Source of the DNA: Paenibacillus helianthi
Lineage (GTDB): Bacteria > Bacillota > Bacilli > Paenibacillales > Paenibacillaceae
Direction of reading: 5' to 3'
Length of the DNA stretch: 64,000 nt
NCBI RefSeq assembly: GCF_001909055.1
Contig: NZ_LVWI01000035.1
Span: 1 to 64,000, forward strand
Shown piece by piece: positions 55,283 to 63,139 of this stretch. Within the stretch, counting starts at the first letter, position 1; every line of letters begins with the position of its first letter. A program made the position numbers and the translations under genes. The notes beneath the pieces were generated by a model. That model did no database searches. It saw only the letters and a program-made list of their open reading frames with translations, and had not been told where the DNA came from.

Positions 55283-56119
55283 CTACCCCTTCAGGGAACC
55301 AGCCGTCATCTGCATAAAAGATTTATTGGCAAAGACATACGCTACGAGAATCGGCATAATCGACAGGCAGGCACCAGCCATCATGTAATGAGTCTGCGAG
55401 GCGGCGGAAATGCCATACTTCAGATTCGCCAGGCCCACAGTGAGTGTCTGCAGCTCCGGCTTCGTCATGGTGAACACGAGCGGCAGCAGATATTCATTCC
55501 ACGCGCCGCGGAAGGTAAAGAGTGCGCCTACCCCCAGTCCAGGACCGAGCAGAGGAAGAATAATAGTCCAAAAAGTGCGGCCGAGTGAGCTTCCGTCAAT
55601 CCGTGCAGCTTCATCCAGTTCACGCGGAATGCCTTTCATGAAGCTGAGCAGGATAAAAAAGATCGAAGCATGCGCGGAGATCAAAATCAGAATGACCCCC
55701 CACAGCGAGCTGTGCAGGTGCAGCCTGACCATCAGGTCGAACTGCGGACGCAGCACCACCGCCCCTACGGCGACAAACATTGTGAATGACTGCATGCCGA
55801 TATAGATTTTTTTGCCGAAAAAATCCATCCGGTCTACTACATAGGCAGCCATAGAGGCTACCAACAGTGTACCGGCGACCGTGGAGAGCGACACGATTAG
55901 ACTGTTGACCGTATACGTCGAGAAGTGGGCTTTGTCCCAGGCATCCGCGTAGTTGGAAAAATGCCATTTGCTTGGCAGGAAGGTTGCGCCTGTAGTCAGC
56001 TCAACGTTTGTTTTGAACGAGCCGAGAATGGTAATCACCACAGGAATCAAGGTTACAAAGGCGAGTGCCAGCAAAAAGATCCATAAAACCGTCTTTCCCG
56101 TTATCTCTTTTGTTCTCAT
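55283..56119 (-). CDS. CUT1 ABC transporter permease, MalG type
   Basis: ATG 56119 (MRTKEITGKTV) with GAGGAG nine bases before it gives 278 residues. Six membrane segments and EAA loop EAARIDGSSLGRTFWTIILP; C-terminus KSFMQMTAGSLKG. It follows the MalF-type partner by 13 bp in the SBP-MalF-MalG-GH130 operon. Confidence 0.94.
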   Translation of the reverse strand: MRTKEITGKTVLWIFLLALAFVTLIPVVITILGSFKTNVELTTGATFLPSKWHFSNYADAWDKAHFSTYTVNSLIVSLSTVAGTLLVASMAAYVVDRMDFFGKKIYIGMQSFTMFVAVGAVVLRPQFDLMVRLHLHSSLWGVILILISAHASIFFILLSFMKGIPRELDEAARIDGSSLGRTFWTIILPLLGPGLGVGALFTFRGAWNEYLLPLVFTMTKPELQTLTVGLANLKYGISAASQTHYMMAGACLSIMPILVAYVFANKSFMQMTAGSLKG

Positions 56120-56132
56120 CTCACATCTCTCC

Positions 56133-57035
56133 TCAATCAATCCGATTCATTCGTCTGGAGGCATAGAAGTAAATCACGGAAATCATCCCCACAATAAGCG
56201 CAGAAACAAATGCGACCGCACTTCCATATCCAAACTCCTGCACCTGGGTTGAGGCTGAGCTGCCCCCGACCGGAAAGAACAGCTTATACAGGTAAAGGAA
56301 CATGACTTCCGTTTTGCCCGCAGGGCCGCCTTCGGTAAGCACCATTATGCTCTCATAGCCCTTCAGCGCATTGATGATCGCCAGCATAATGACCATCTGC
56401 AGCACGGGTCCCAGCATCGGCAGGGTGATGAAGCGGAACTGCTGTATTTTATTAGCTCCATCCAAGGAAGAGCTCTCGTAAACATCCTCGGGAATATTCT
56501 GAAGTCCGGCCAGGAACAGCAGCATATAGTTGCCGACCGCACCCCACACCGCCACCAGAATGACCGTAAGCATGGCATGTTTCGGACCCAGCCAGTCAAT
56601 GCCGGAGGATGAAATGTTAAATTTGATCAGGAACTGGTTCAGAATTCCGTTGTACGAATTAAAGATCGTAAAAAAGACTACAGCCATAACGGCCGTACTG
56701 ATTACTGTTGGCATGAAAAAAACGGCCCGCAGCAGCTGTCTCCCTCTGATTTTACGGTTCAGAATCGCCGCCAGGAGCAGGGACAGCGGGATCGAGAGCA
56801 GCAGCTTGCCTCCCGCATAGACAAAGGTATTAACGACAGAATCCCAAAACTCTGCATCACGCAGAATCCGGCTAAAATTATCGAGGCCGATGAACCGGGC
56901 AGTTCCATAGCCCTTGTAATTGTAGAACATATAGCGGAATGCCCAGGCAATCGGGTAAATTCCCAGCACAAGCGTGAGCAGTGCGCTTGGCAGCAGAAAG
57001 CTGTAGGCAAAGGTGGCATTCTTGGTTTTGTTCAT
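56133..57035 (-). CDS. CUT1 ABC transporter permease, MalF type
   Basis: ATG 57035 (MNKTKNATFAYS) with GGAGG upstream gives 300 residues; the longer frame overlaps the binding-protein gene and has no advantage. Membrane helices start at FLLPSALLTLVLGIYPIAW; EAA loop ESSSLDGANKIQQFRFITLP. No ATPase gene is linked, so a shared ATPase is expected. Confidence 0.94.
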   Translation of the reverse strand: MNKTKNATFAYSFLLPSALLTLVLGIYPIAWAFRYMFYNYKGYGTARFIGLDNFSRILRDAEFWDSVVNTFVYAGGKLLLSIPLSLLLAAILNRKIRGRQLLRAVFFMPTVISTAVMAVVFFTIFNSYNGILNQFLIKFNISSSGIDWLGPKHAMLTVILVAVWGAVGNYMLLFLAGLQNIPEDVYESSSLDGANKIQQFRFITLPMLGPVLQMVIMLAIINALKGYESIMVLTEGGPAGKTEVMFLYLYKLFFPVGGSSASTQVQEFGYGSAVAFVSALIVGMISVIYFYASRRMNRID

Positions 57036-57144
57036 GGGTTCCTCCAGGCTCCTTTCCTGTCTTGCTGTCAAAAGATAAGGATGGGGGAAGAAATCCCCCT
57101 CCTTAAATGGTCTCTGTGAAATGCTCGGATAAGCTTCTCTTAAC

Positions 57145-58530
57145 TTATTTTGCGAACTTCCCTGCAAGCGCTGCCGGATTAAAGCCTGGGTCCGGTTCGG
57201 CTTTCAGGCCGTCATTCTTCATCGCATCATCCAGCGCAGCGTTGTAGCGTTTGTTCAGATCGGCAATCGTAGCATCCAGATCCCCGCCGTTCAGCATGTA
57301 TTTGAAGAAGGCGTCGTCCGATTTCATGCCTTCCGGTGCCACTGCCGGATACACCGGCCATACCCCGTCATACTGATTCGGCAGGAACCCCTCGATACCT
57401 TTGACTTCAGGGATTTTGGCGGAGGCGCTGATGGAAGGGACCATTGAGATGCCATAACCATTCTCCTGATAGGCTGTCAGCATTTGATCACTGTACATAT
57501 ACTCCATGAACTTCCAGGCAGCATCCTTATGCTTGGACTTGGCACTCAGAGCCAGCCATTGTCCGCCGAGGAAGCCCGAAGCGCCCTTTGCGTTGCCGTC
57601 AATCGTAGGCGCAGGTGCCGCAGCCCAGTCGATTTTGGCCGGGAACTGTGTGCTGTAGACCCCTGGTTCCGAGGAAAAACTCAGGTACATCCCGATCTTG
57701 CCCTCGGCAAACTGTGCCCGCAGTGGATCGATATCCAGCGATTCCACACCTGGAAGCATGCTGCCGTCATCTTTGATCTGCTTGAAAGCCTCGATAATCG
57801 GCTTGAAGCCGCTGAAGTCATAACGCGCCGTTTTGAAGTCATAGCCAAAGCCGCCGAAGCCGCTCATTTCAGCAATAACCCGCGCTGAGCGTCCAAGTGC
57901 ACTGGCCGGACTTTTGAAGTTCTGCGCAAAGCCGTAGGCACCGTCTGCTTTTCCCGCTGCGGTCAGCTTTTTGGCAGTGTCCACCAGCTCCTGCAAGGTT
58001 GTCGGCGGCTTGGTAATTCCTGCTTTGGCGAACAGGTCCTTGTTGTAGACCAGACGCATCGTCGTACCGTAATTCGGAAGGCTGTAGCGTTTGCCGTCAA
58101 AGGTGTTCAGATTAACCATCTCCGGAAACTTAGCCTTCATGTCATCGGACAGATACTCGTCGATTGGAGCGAGATATTCTTTTTTATAAAAAGTGCCGAT
58201 GGTGTTTTCTTTCACCCGGATCACATCCGGAGAGTCGGCAGTCTGGAAGGACAGATCCAGCGCTGTATCGAAATCATCGCCCTTGACGACCAATTCCACC
58301 TCAATGCCATCGGTATTCGTTGCATTGAAATCGGCTACCTTTTCCTTTACGAATTCGGCGTCATGGCGGTCACCTGTCCAGTAGCTGATTTTGGTCTTTT
58401 CGCCTGATGCCGATCCCGCTCCAGAGTTTGATGGCTCCTTGGAATTCTCAGCAGTATTGGAGTTGCCGCATGCGGCCAGACCGAATGCCAGCACCGCGCT
58501 CAGCGAAGTCAGAAGCAGTTGTTTCTTCAT
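57145..58530 (-). CDS. CUT1 solute-binding lipoprotein
   Basis: 461 residues with lipobox FGLAAC (Cys21) and RBS GGGGG. It is the normal-size CUT1 binding protein (compare 560-residue LplA types elsewhere in the window), with SYWTGDRHDAEFVKEKVADFN at the start of the mature fold. It is the first gene of the importer/GH130 operon and is probably switched on by the adjacent kinase/response regulator. Ligand unknown; GH130 downstream points to a beta-mannoside. Confidence 0.94.
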   Translation of the reverse strand: MKKQLLLTSLSAVLAFGLAACGNSNTAENSKEPSNSGAGSASGEKTKISYWTGDRHDAEFVKEKVADFNATNTDGIEVELVVKGDDFDTALDLSFQTADSPDVIRVKENTIGTFYKKEYLAPIDEYLSDDMKAKFPEMVNLNTFDGKRYSLPNYGTTMRLVYNKDLFAKAGITKPPTTLQELVDTAKKLTAAGKADGAYGFAQNFKSPASALGRSARVIAEMSGFGGFGYDFKTARYDFSGFKPIIEAFKQIKDDGSMLPGVESLDIDPLRAQFAEGKIGMYLSFSSEPGVYSTQFPAKIDWAAAPAPTIDGNAKGASGFLGGQWLALSAKSKHKDAAWKFMEYMYSDQMLTAYQENGYGISMVPSISASAKIPEVKGIEGFLPNQYDGVWPVYPAVAPEGMKSDDAFFKYMLNGGDLDATIADLNKRYNAALDDAMKNDGLKAEPDPGFNPAALAGKFAK

Positions 58531-58579
58531 TTCTGTTAGCCCCCTTATATGTTCAAAGCTGTGTTTGCCTTACACCTTG

Positions 58580-58626
58580 ATTATAGGGCAGGCCATTCAT
58601 CTGCATAATGCGGGTAAACCCACATT
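58580..58626 (-). promoter_or_regulatory. Promoter and palindromic operator of the CUT1-GH130 operon
   Basis: -10 TATAAT (58580-58585, minus strand). AATGCGGGTAAACCCACATT (58607-58626), arms AATGCGGG/CCCACATT with one mismatch, covers the -35 position, where only TTATGC is present. Likely binding site of the response regulator encoded just upstream. Confidence 0.6.
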
Positions 58627-58690
58627 AAGGGCAGATATCTGCTGAACTAATGCCAAACGGGGATGAACACCCGCAGCATCAGCGGATTGT

Positions 58691-60349
58691 TCATCCCCGT
58701 GGATTCGTAAGTTGTGAAAAGTCTGCCCTGCCGAGATAAGATATCTTGAACTCCGACGGTGTCATGCCGGTGTGTTTCTTGAATACCTCGCTGAAGTAGC
58801 GGCGGTGCTCATAGCCAAGCTCCATGGCGATTTCCTGCACCTGCAGCCCTTCAATCAGCATTGTCTTCGCCTTCTCCATCTTCTCGTGCATGACGAACTG
58901 CTGAAAGGAGATGCCCGCCACCTTCTTGAACAAGTTCGAGAAATAGCCCTGGCTGAGGCTGATTTGCTTCGCCACCTGCTCCAGGGTCAGGCTGGTGTGC
59001 AGGTTGGCACAAATGTAGGCCTTAGCCTGACGGATAATCCGTGTGGATTCGATGGAGCGCTCTTCCTCAATCCAGCGGCAGCCCTCGGCGCACAGTCCCT
59101 CCAGAAGGGAGCGTATCTCCTGCAACGAAGGATGCGGGCGGTTCTTCAGACGGTTCACTTCCTGCTCCAGCGGCTGGACCTTCTCATAAGGGAATAGCTC
59201 CAGCATGACCCGGCAGATTTTGAATGACAGCTCGTAGCCGATGTTCTCCACATACTGCGGCGCGGGCAGCGGGTCGAGCTGAAGCAGCTCATCGAATATA
59301 CGTACGAGCACCAGCTGGCTTTTCTCACGGTTGCCTGAGCGGAGAGCGAAAAGAAATTCCTGTTCGGCGGCAACAGAATAGTGGCTCGCAGCCCGCTGCT
59401 TATGGACGATACTTGCGTAGTTGTATACAGCGTTGCCGCCAGTATAGAAATGATAAGCCAGGGCACCAAGCGCCTGCGCATAGGAATCGGCCAGCTCATG
59501 GATCGCAGATACGCCCAGTCCCATTCCAATCGAAACCGTGCAGCGGGAATAGCGGCTGACATTGGCACAGCAAGCCTCGGTGATCTGCTCCGCCATATGG
59601 GGGTCGTCCCCGTTGATGATTCCGACATAACGGTTCGTCGCCTCACGGAAGAGAATTCCTTGCGTCCAGGCCAAGATCGTCTCTTCCAATATATTTTGCA
59701 GGCTGAAGCGGATCAGTTCGATCTCCTGCACAGGCTGGCGGCAGTACTTTTCGGCAAACTGATCGATCTCGACGATAAACACTGTGAAATTTTCCTGCGC
59801 CAGCGGAATGCCAAGATACTCCCATCGCGCTTTCGCACCCGGCTCAGTCTCCCTATGCTGCATTAGGAGAGTCAGATACTCTTGGCGCAGAATCGGCAGA
59901 CTTTCTTTGATCCGGGCTTGCATAGCCTTTAGGTTCTCCTGCTCTCTGCGATCCTCCAGACACAGTTCCTTTGCCTTCAGCACCACATTCACGATCTCCT
60001 CCAGTGAAAAGGGCTTTTTGACAAAATCCATGGCCCCAAGACGAATTGCCTGCTGGGCATAGGAGAATTCCGAGTACGCGCTGAGAATAATGATTTTGCA
60101 GTGCGGGGCAAACTCCAGAATCGCCCGGGTCATCTCCAACCCGTCCATTCGCGGCATGCGGATGTCGGTAAGCACAATATCGGGTTTCAGCTCACGGATC
60201 TTCTGCAATCCTTCTTCCCCGTCGAGCGCCGTACCGGCTACCTCGATGCCGTACTCCTGCCACTGAGGCTTGCGGGCAATCATGTCTACTACGCTTTTTA
60301 TATCGTCGATCACGCAAATTTTGACCGGCCTTACTTCAGGATATTCCAT
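58691..60349 (-). CDS. YesN-like response regulator with AraC domain
   Basis: 552 residues, RBS GGAGG. Receiver with VIDD, phospho-acceptor D62 in IVLTDIRMPRMDG and lysine in DFVKKPFSLEE. The C-terminal AraC domain has QISLSQGYFSNLFKKVAGISFQQF and IAMELGYEHRRYFSEVFKKHTGMTPSEF. Its start overlaps the end of the kinase gene by 14 bp, so translation is coupled. It should control the importer operon directly downstream through the palindrome at 58607-58626. Confidence 0.95.
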   Translation of the reverse strand: MEYPEVRPVKICVIDDIKSVVDMIARKPQWQEYGIEVAGTALDGEEGLQKIRELKPDIVLTDIRMPRMDGLEMTRAILEFAPHCKIIILSAYSEFSYAQQAIRLGAMDFVKKPFSLEEIVNVVLKAKELCLEDRREQENLKAMQARIKESLPILRQEYLTLLMQHRETEPGAKARWEYLGIPLAQENFTVFIVEIDQFAEKYCRQPVQEIELIRFSLQNILEETILAWTQGILFREATNRYVGIINGDDPHMAEQITEACCANVSRYSRCTVSIGMGLGVSAIHELADSYAQALGALAYHFYTGGNAVYNYASIVHKQRAASHYSVAAEQEFLFALRSGNREKSQLVLVRIFDELLQLDPLPAPQYVENIGYELSFKICRVMLELFPYEKVQPLEQEVNRLKNRPHPSLQEIRSLLEGLCAEGCRWIEEERSIESTRIIRQAKAYICANLHTSLTLEQVAKQISLSQGYFSNLFKKVAGISFQQFVMHEKMEKAKTMLIEGLQVQEIAMELGYEHRRYFSEVFKKHTGMTPSEFKISYLGRADFSQLTNPRG

Positions 60350-62165
60350 AACTTCCTCCCTCTTCCTTCTGCAGACTGAGCGGTATCCATAGATCGGTTC
60401 GCGAGCCTACGCCTGCCTGGCCGGACAGCTCCATCCGCGCCTCATCGCCGTAATAGAGCTGCAGCCGGTGCCTGATATTGACCAGGGCATATCCTTTTTT
60501 GGAAAGCTCCCGCTCAGTCATCCCCAGCTCCACTTTGGCGGTATCCATGCCTTTGCCATTGTCCTCCACCACAATATGGAGCATGGCCTGCTCCAGCGAA
60601 ATCCTCACATGTATCCAGCCGCCGCTCCTCCGGTCCGAGAACCCGTGCTGGATGCTGTTCTCCACAATCGGCTGCAGCAGTATTTTGGGAATCGGGACCG
60701 ACAAAAGCTCCTCCTCTTCCGTTTCAGCACGGTACACGAACAGATTCTCATAGCATTTTTGCTGGATGGCGCAGTACTGCTGCACATGCGAAAGCTCGTC
60801 CTCGAGCGTAATCAGATCCTTGCCGCCGCCAAGCCCCAGCTGGAACATTTGCGATAATGCGAGGATCATCTCGTTGACATCTTCATTTTCACCCATCACG
60901 GACTTACAGTAGATCGTATTGAGCGTATTGTATAGAAAATGGGGCTCCATCTGTGCGGTCAGCGCCCGGATCTCCGCATGGCGTTTGCCTTTTTCCTTCT
61001 GCCGCACATCTTCGATCAGGGTTTTGATCTCCGTCATCATCCGGTTAAACTGAAAGCCAACCTGGGCGATTTCATCGTTGTATTTGCTCTCAAAAGAAAC
61101 GCTGAGCTGGTTCTCCTCCACTCTGCGCATCAGCCGGCTCAGCTTGAACAAGGGACGGAGAAGTGCCGCCGTCAGTTTGTTTGAGAAAAACCAGGTCGTC
61201 AAAAGAAACACCAGAATCACATACAGAACCGTCCGCTGCACGCCTTTGAGCTGTCCGAGGAGCTGATCCTTGGACTGCATCCCGGCCAGAATCCATTCCG
61301 GCGCAACCGCCGACTGCTTATAGTTGACCAGATAATCCTCACCGTCAAAAGGATAAAAGAAATTGCCCTCGCTGTCCGCTGTTCTGTCCTGCAGAAATTC
61401 CGGCTCTTTCGGCGGCCCCCCCTGGGCAGTCCAGCCCGTCTGCACTACCGTCTCCCCTTCCTTGTTCAGAAGCAAATACTTTCGGTCCTTACCGGCAGTG
61501 CCCTGACCAAGCAGTGAAGCAATCCGGTTCTCTCTGAGATTGACCACAATGAACACGTTGGTGATCGGCGTTTGCTCATAAATTCCCCGTACTACAAAGG
61601 ACACCACACGCTGGCTCCCGGTGAACAGCCGGTCGTAGTGCCCTTTGGCCCAGTATCCGCCCGGGCTTTTTTTGCTATTATCGTACAGCTCCGAGCCGTA
61701 AAATGAATTATCCTGTGCACGGACCTGGGTGGTGGAATAAAAATCCCCGATCGGTGTAGCTATGAGAACGTTCTCAATCATTGGCTCATTGAAGGTTGCC
61801 TGCGAGAGGACGTACTGCATTTCCGATAAATGAACATAATATTTCGTCACATCATGGGCCTGCACATCAATCATCATCTGCCTGTAGGCATCACTGAGCA
61901 TCAGTGATTGGACCGACATCGCCACATCATTCAGCCGATAGTCCAGCAGCTGCAGTGTCTTATCCACGGTCTCTTTACTGGTCTCAAACGCATTGTTCTG
62001 AATTTCCTTTCCGGCTATCCGGTAGGTTAGAACTCCCATCGCGCTAATGGATAGCGCTATCAATACGAGAAATGAGAGAAGTACCCGCTGCTTGATGGAC
62101 ACCTGATAATAACGTTCACTCGACTTGCTCCAGATTAGACTGCCCCACTTTCGAAAGAACCTCAT
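60336..62165 (-). CDS. YesM-like sensor histidine kinase
   Basis: 609 residues, AAGGAG upstream of ATG 62165. Membrane helix (VLLSFLVLIALSISAMGVLTY), dCache-like extracellular sensor (about 60-310), second helix (VLYVILVFLLTTWFFSN), HAMP, then MEPHFLYNTLNTIYCK with phospho-His, N-box QPIVENSIQHGFS and an intact G1 box VEDNGKGMD. Unlike the kinase at 10550-12289 the ATP site is canonical. It probably senses an extracellular sugar or the loaded binding protein and phosphorylates the coupled regulator. Confidence 0.95.
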   Translation of the reverse strand: MRFFRKWGSLIWSKSSERYYQVSIKQRVLLSFLVLIALSISAMGVLTYRIAGKEIQNNAFETSKETVDKTLQLLDYRLNDVAMSVQSLMLSDAYRQMMIDVQAHDVTKYYVHLSEMQYVLSQATFNEPMIENVLIATPIGDFYSTTQVRAQDNSFYGSELYDNSKKSPGGYWAKGHYDRLFTGSQRVVSFVVRGIYEQTPITNVFIVVNLRENRIASLLGQGTAGKDRKYLLLNKEGETVVQTGWTAQGGPPKEPEFLQDRTADSEGNFFYPFDGEDYLVNYKQSAVAPEWILAGMQSKDQLLGQLKGVQRTVLYVILVFLLTTWFFSNKLTAALLRPLFKLSRLMRRVEENQLSVSFESKYNDEIAQVGFQFNRMMTEIKTLIEDVRQKEKGKRHAEIRALTAQMEPHFLYNTLNTIYCKSVMGENEDVNEMILALSQMFQLGLGGGKDLITLEDELSHVQQYCAIQQKCYENLFVYRAETEEEELLSVPIPKILLQPIVENSIQHGFSDRRSGGWIHVRISLEQAMLHIVVEDNGKGMDTAKVELGMTERELSKKGYALVNIRHRLQLYYGDEARMELSGQAGVGSRTDLWIPLSLQKEEGGSYGIS

Positions 62166-62562
62166 GGATGCCCGCTCTCCTTCCTACCGCAAAAATTCCG
62201 CCAGTTCTCCGGCAACCAGCTTTCATCCCCTGTACCATACGACCGATTTCGGGTTGATGTCAACAAGTTCACCTTGATTTCCTACCCCAGCAATGGTCTC
62301 GATCATTTCCTTCTAGAATTCCAGAGCAGCCGGTAAATCTGGCCCGCCCGGCCATTCCTTCTTCAGCTCCCCTTCTGCTGAATGAAATCAAATAGAGCAT
62401 CCCTCCATATCAGAGAGATGCTCAGTGTAGTTAATTAATTGTGCCCACTATAAAATTCAGCCCATACCGCTGCCCCGCTCCTGTTGCAAATGGGGCCAGG
62501 CCATCCCCAAGGGTACCCTTTGTGTATTCATTATGTTAGAAAATGAAGGCGTAACCACCTGA
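62166..62562. other. Gene-free stretch between pseudogene and kinase
   Basis: Contains GAGCATC/GATGCTC arms (about 62396-62422) without a T run, and on the minus strand a 34-codon open piece ending GQRYGLNFIVGTIN with no start, which may be the tail of another lost gene. Nothing else can be supported. Confidence 0.4.
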
Positions 62563-62743
62563 TTAGCCGTTCAAAATGCCGCTATCTGCAACAACGCTCA
62601 GCCATTCTTTGGCAATCAGGTCATGACCGGAATGTGTCGGATGGACGCCGTCCCACAGCCAGTAAGCCGCATGCATTGCCGTCGGTAATCGAATCGCCTT
62701 GAAACAGAAAAACCTTGTTTTTTCCAGTAGCTGAACTAGTCAT
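62563..62743 (-). pseudogene. SGNH/GDSL hydrolase pseudogene with large internal deletion
   Basis: ATG 62743 with AAAGGA upstream starts a frame containing SGNH block I, VFLFQGDSITDGN. About 25 bp later a different frame reads WDGVHPTHSGHDLIAKEWL, the family's block V with the catalytic Asp/His, followed by a TAA at 62563. Blocks II-IV are missing (about 130-150 codons in intact homologues), and the join shifts the frame. The enzyme (esterase/acetylxylan-esterase-like) cannot be active. Confidence 0.88.
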
Positions 62744-62901
62744 CCATACTCATCCTTTGATTTAAATAGTGGTTGTGGATACTGCCCCGGGAGCGCCCGT
62801 TTGGTTCCCATCATAGCAGAAAAATGCTCAAAAACACTAGATGGAAGGGAATGCTCCTCTGCACGTACAGCGACCTATAGAACACGCTTTCTGGATATAC
62901 A

Positions 62902-62932
62902 AATAATAAAACCTCTCTTAGGAAAGAGAGGC
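62902..62932 (-). terminator. Terminator of the regulator-peptide transcript
   Basis: Minus strand GCCTCTCT-TTCCTA-AGAGAGG followed by TTTTATTATT, 73 bp past the peptide stop. Confidence 0.85.
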
Positions 62933-63004
62933 TTGGGGGCTTCTGAAGATGATTCGGTCGAAAGCTGCAGGAAGAACTTCATTTCACAAAAGGCCTTACA
63001 GGTA

Positions 63005-63139
63005 TTACTCGGCACCTACCCCATGTGTCAAAGGTTCAATGAATGAATGCGTTGAAGCGGATTGCATAACTAATGCCGGAGCGTCAACAGCAAAAAAAAT
63101 GCTACCTACTGCCAGCAGCAGAGCCACTTTTCTTATCAT
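63005..63139 (-). CDS. Small secreted-peptide gene, candidate quorum-sensing pro-peptide
   Basis: 44 codons from ATG 63139 with GAGGTG ten bases upstream, stop TAA at 63005. It overlaps the 3' end of the TPR regulator gene by 38 bp in another frame. The N-terminus MIRKVALLLAVGSIFFAV is a clear Sec signal (RK then a hydrophobic core); the C-terminal region is polar and ends IEPLTHGVGAE. A short exported peptide starting inside the 3' end of a TPR regulator gene is the layout of Rap-Phr, NprR-NprX, AimR-AimP and of the AloR-AloP pairs described in Paenibacillus polymyxa. The mature signal would be a few residues near the C-terminus, with THGVG(A) a plausible core. A terminator follows. Confidence 0.8.
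   Translation of the reverse strand: MIRKVALLLAVGSIFFAVDAPALVMQSASTHSFIEPLTHGVGAE

Noticed and set aside
55273..55317. 14-codon plus frame with a strong GGAGAGGAGATCGTA-ATG start
   Set aside because: The start site is good, but the frame lies antisense inside the 3' end of the permease gene, has no terminator or conserved context and encodes no signal or known leader peptide.
62801..63046. 81-codon plus frame left of the peptide gene
   Set aside because: No ribosome site, crosses the terminator at 62902-62932 and lies antisense to the peptide gene; the coding signal is on the minus strand.
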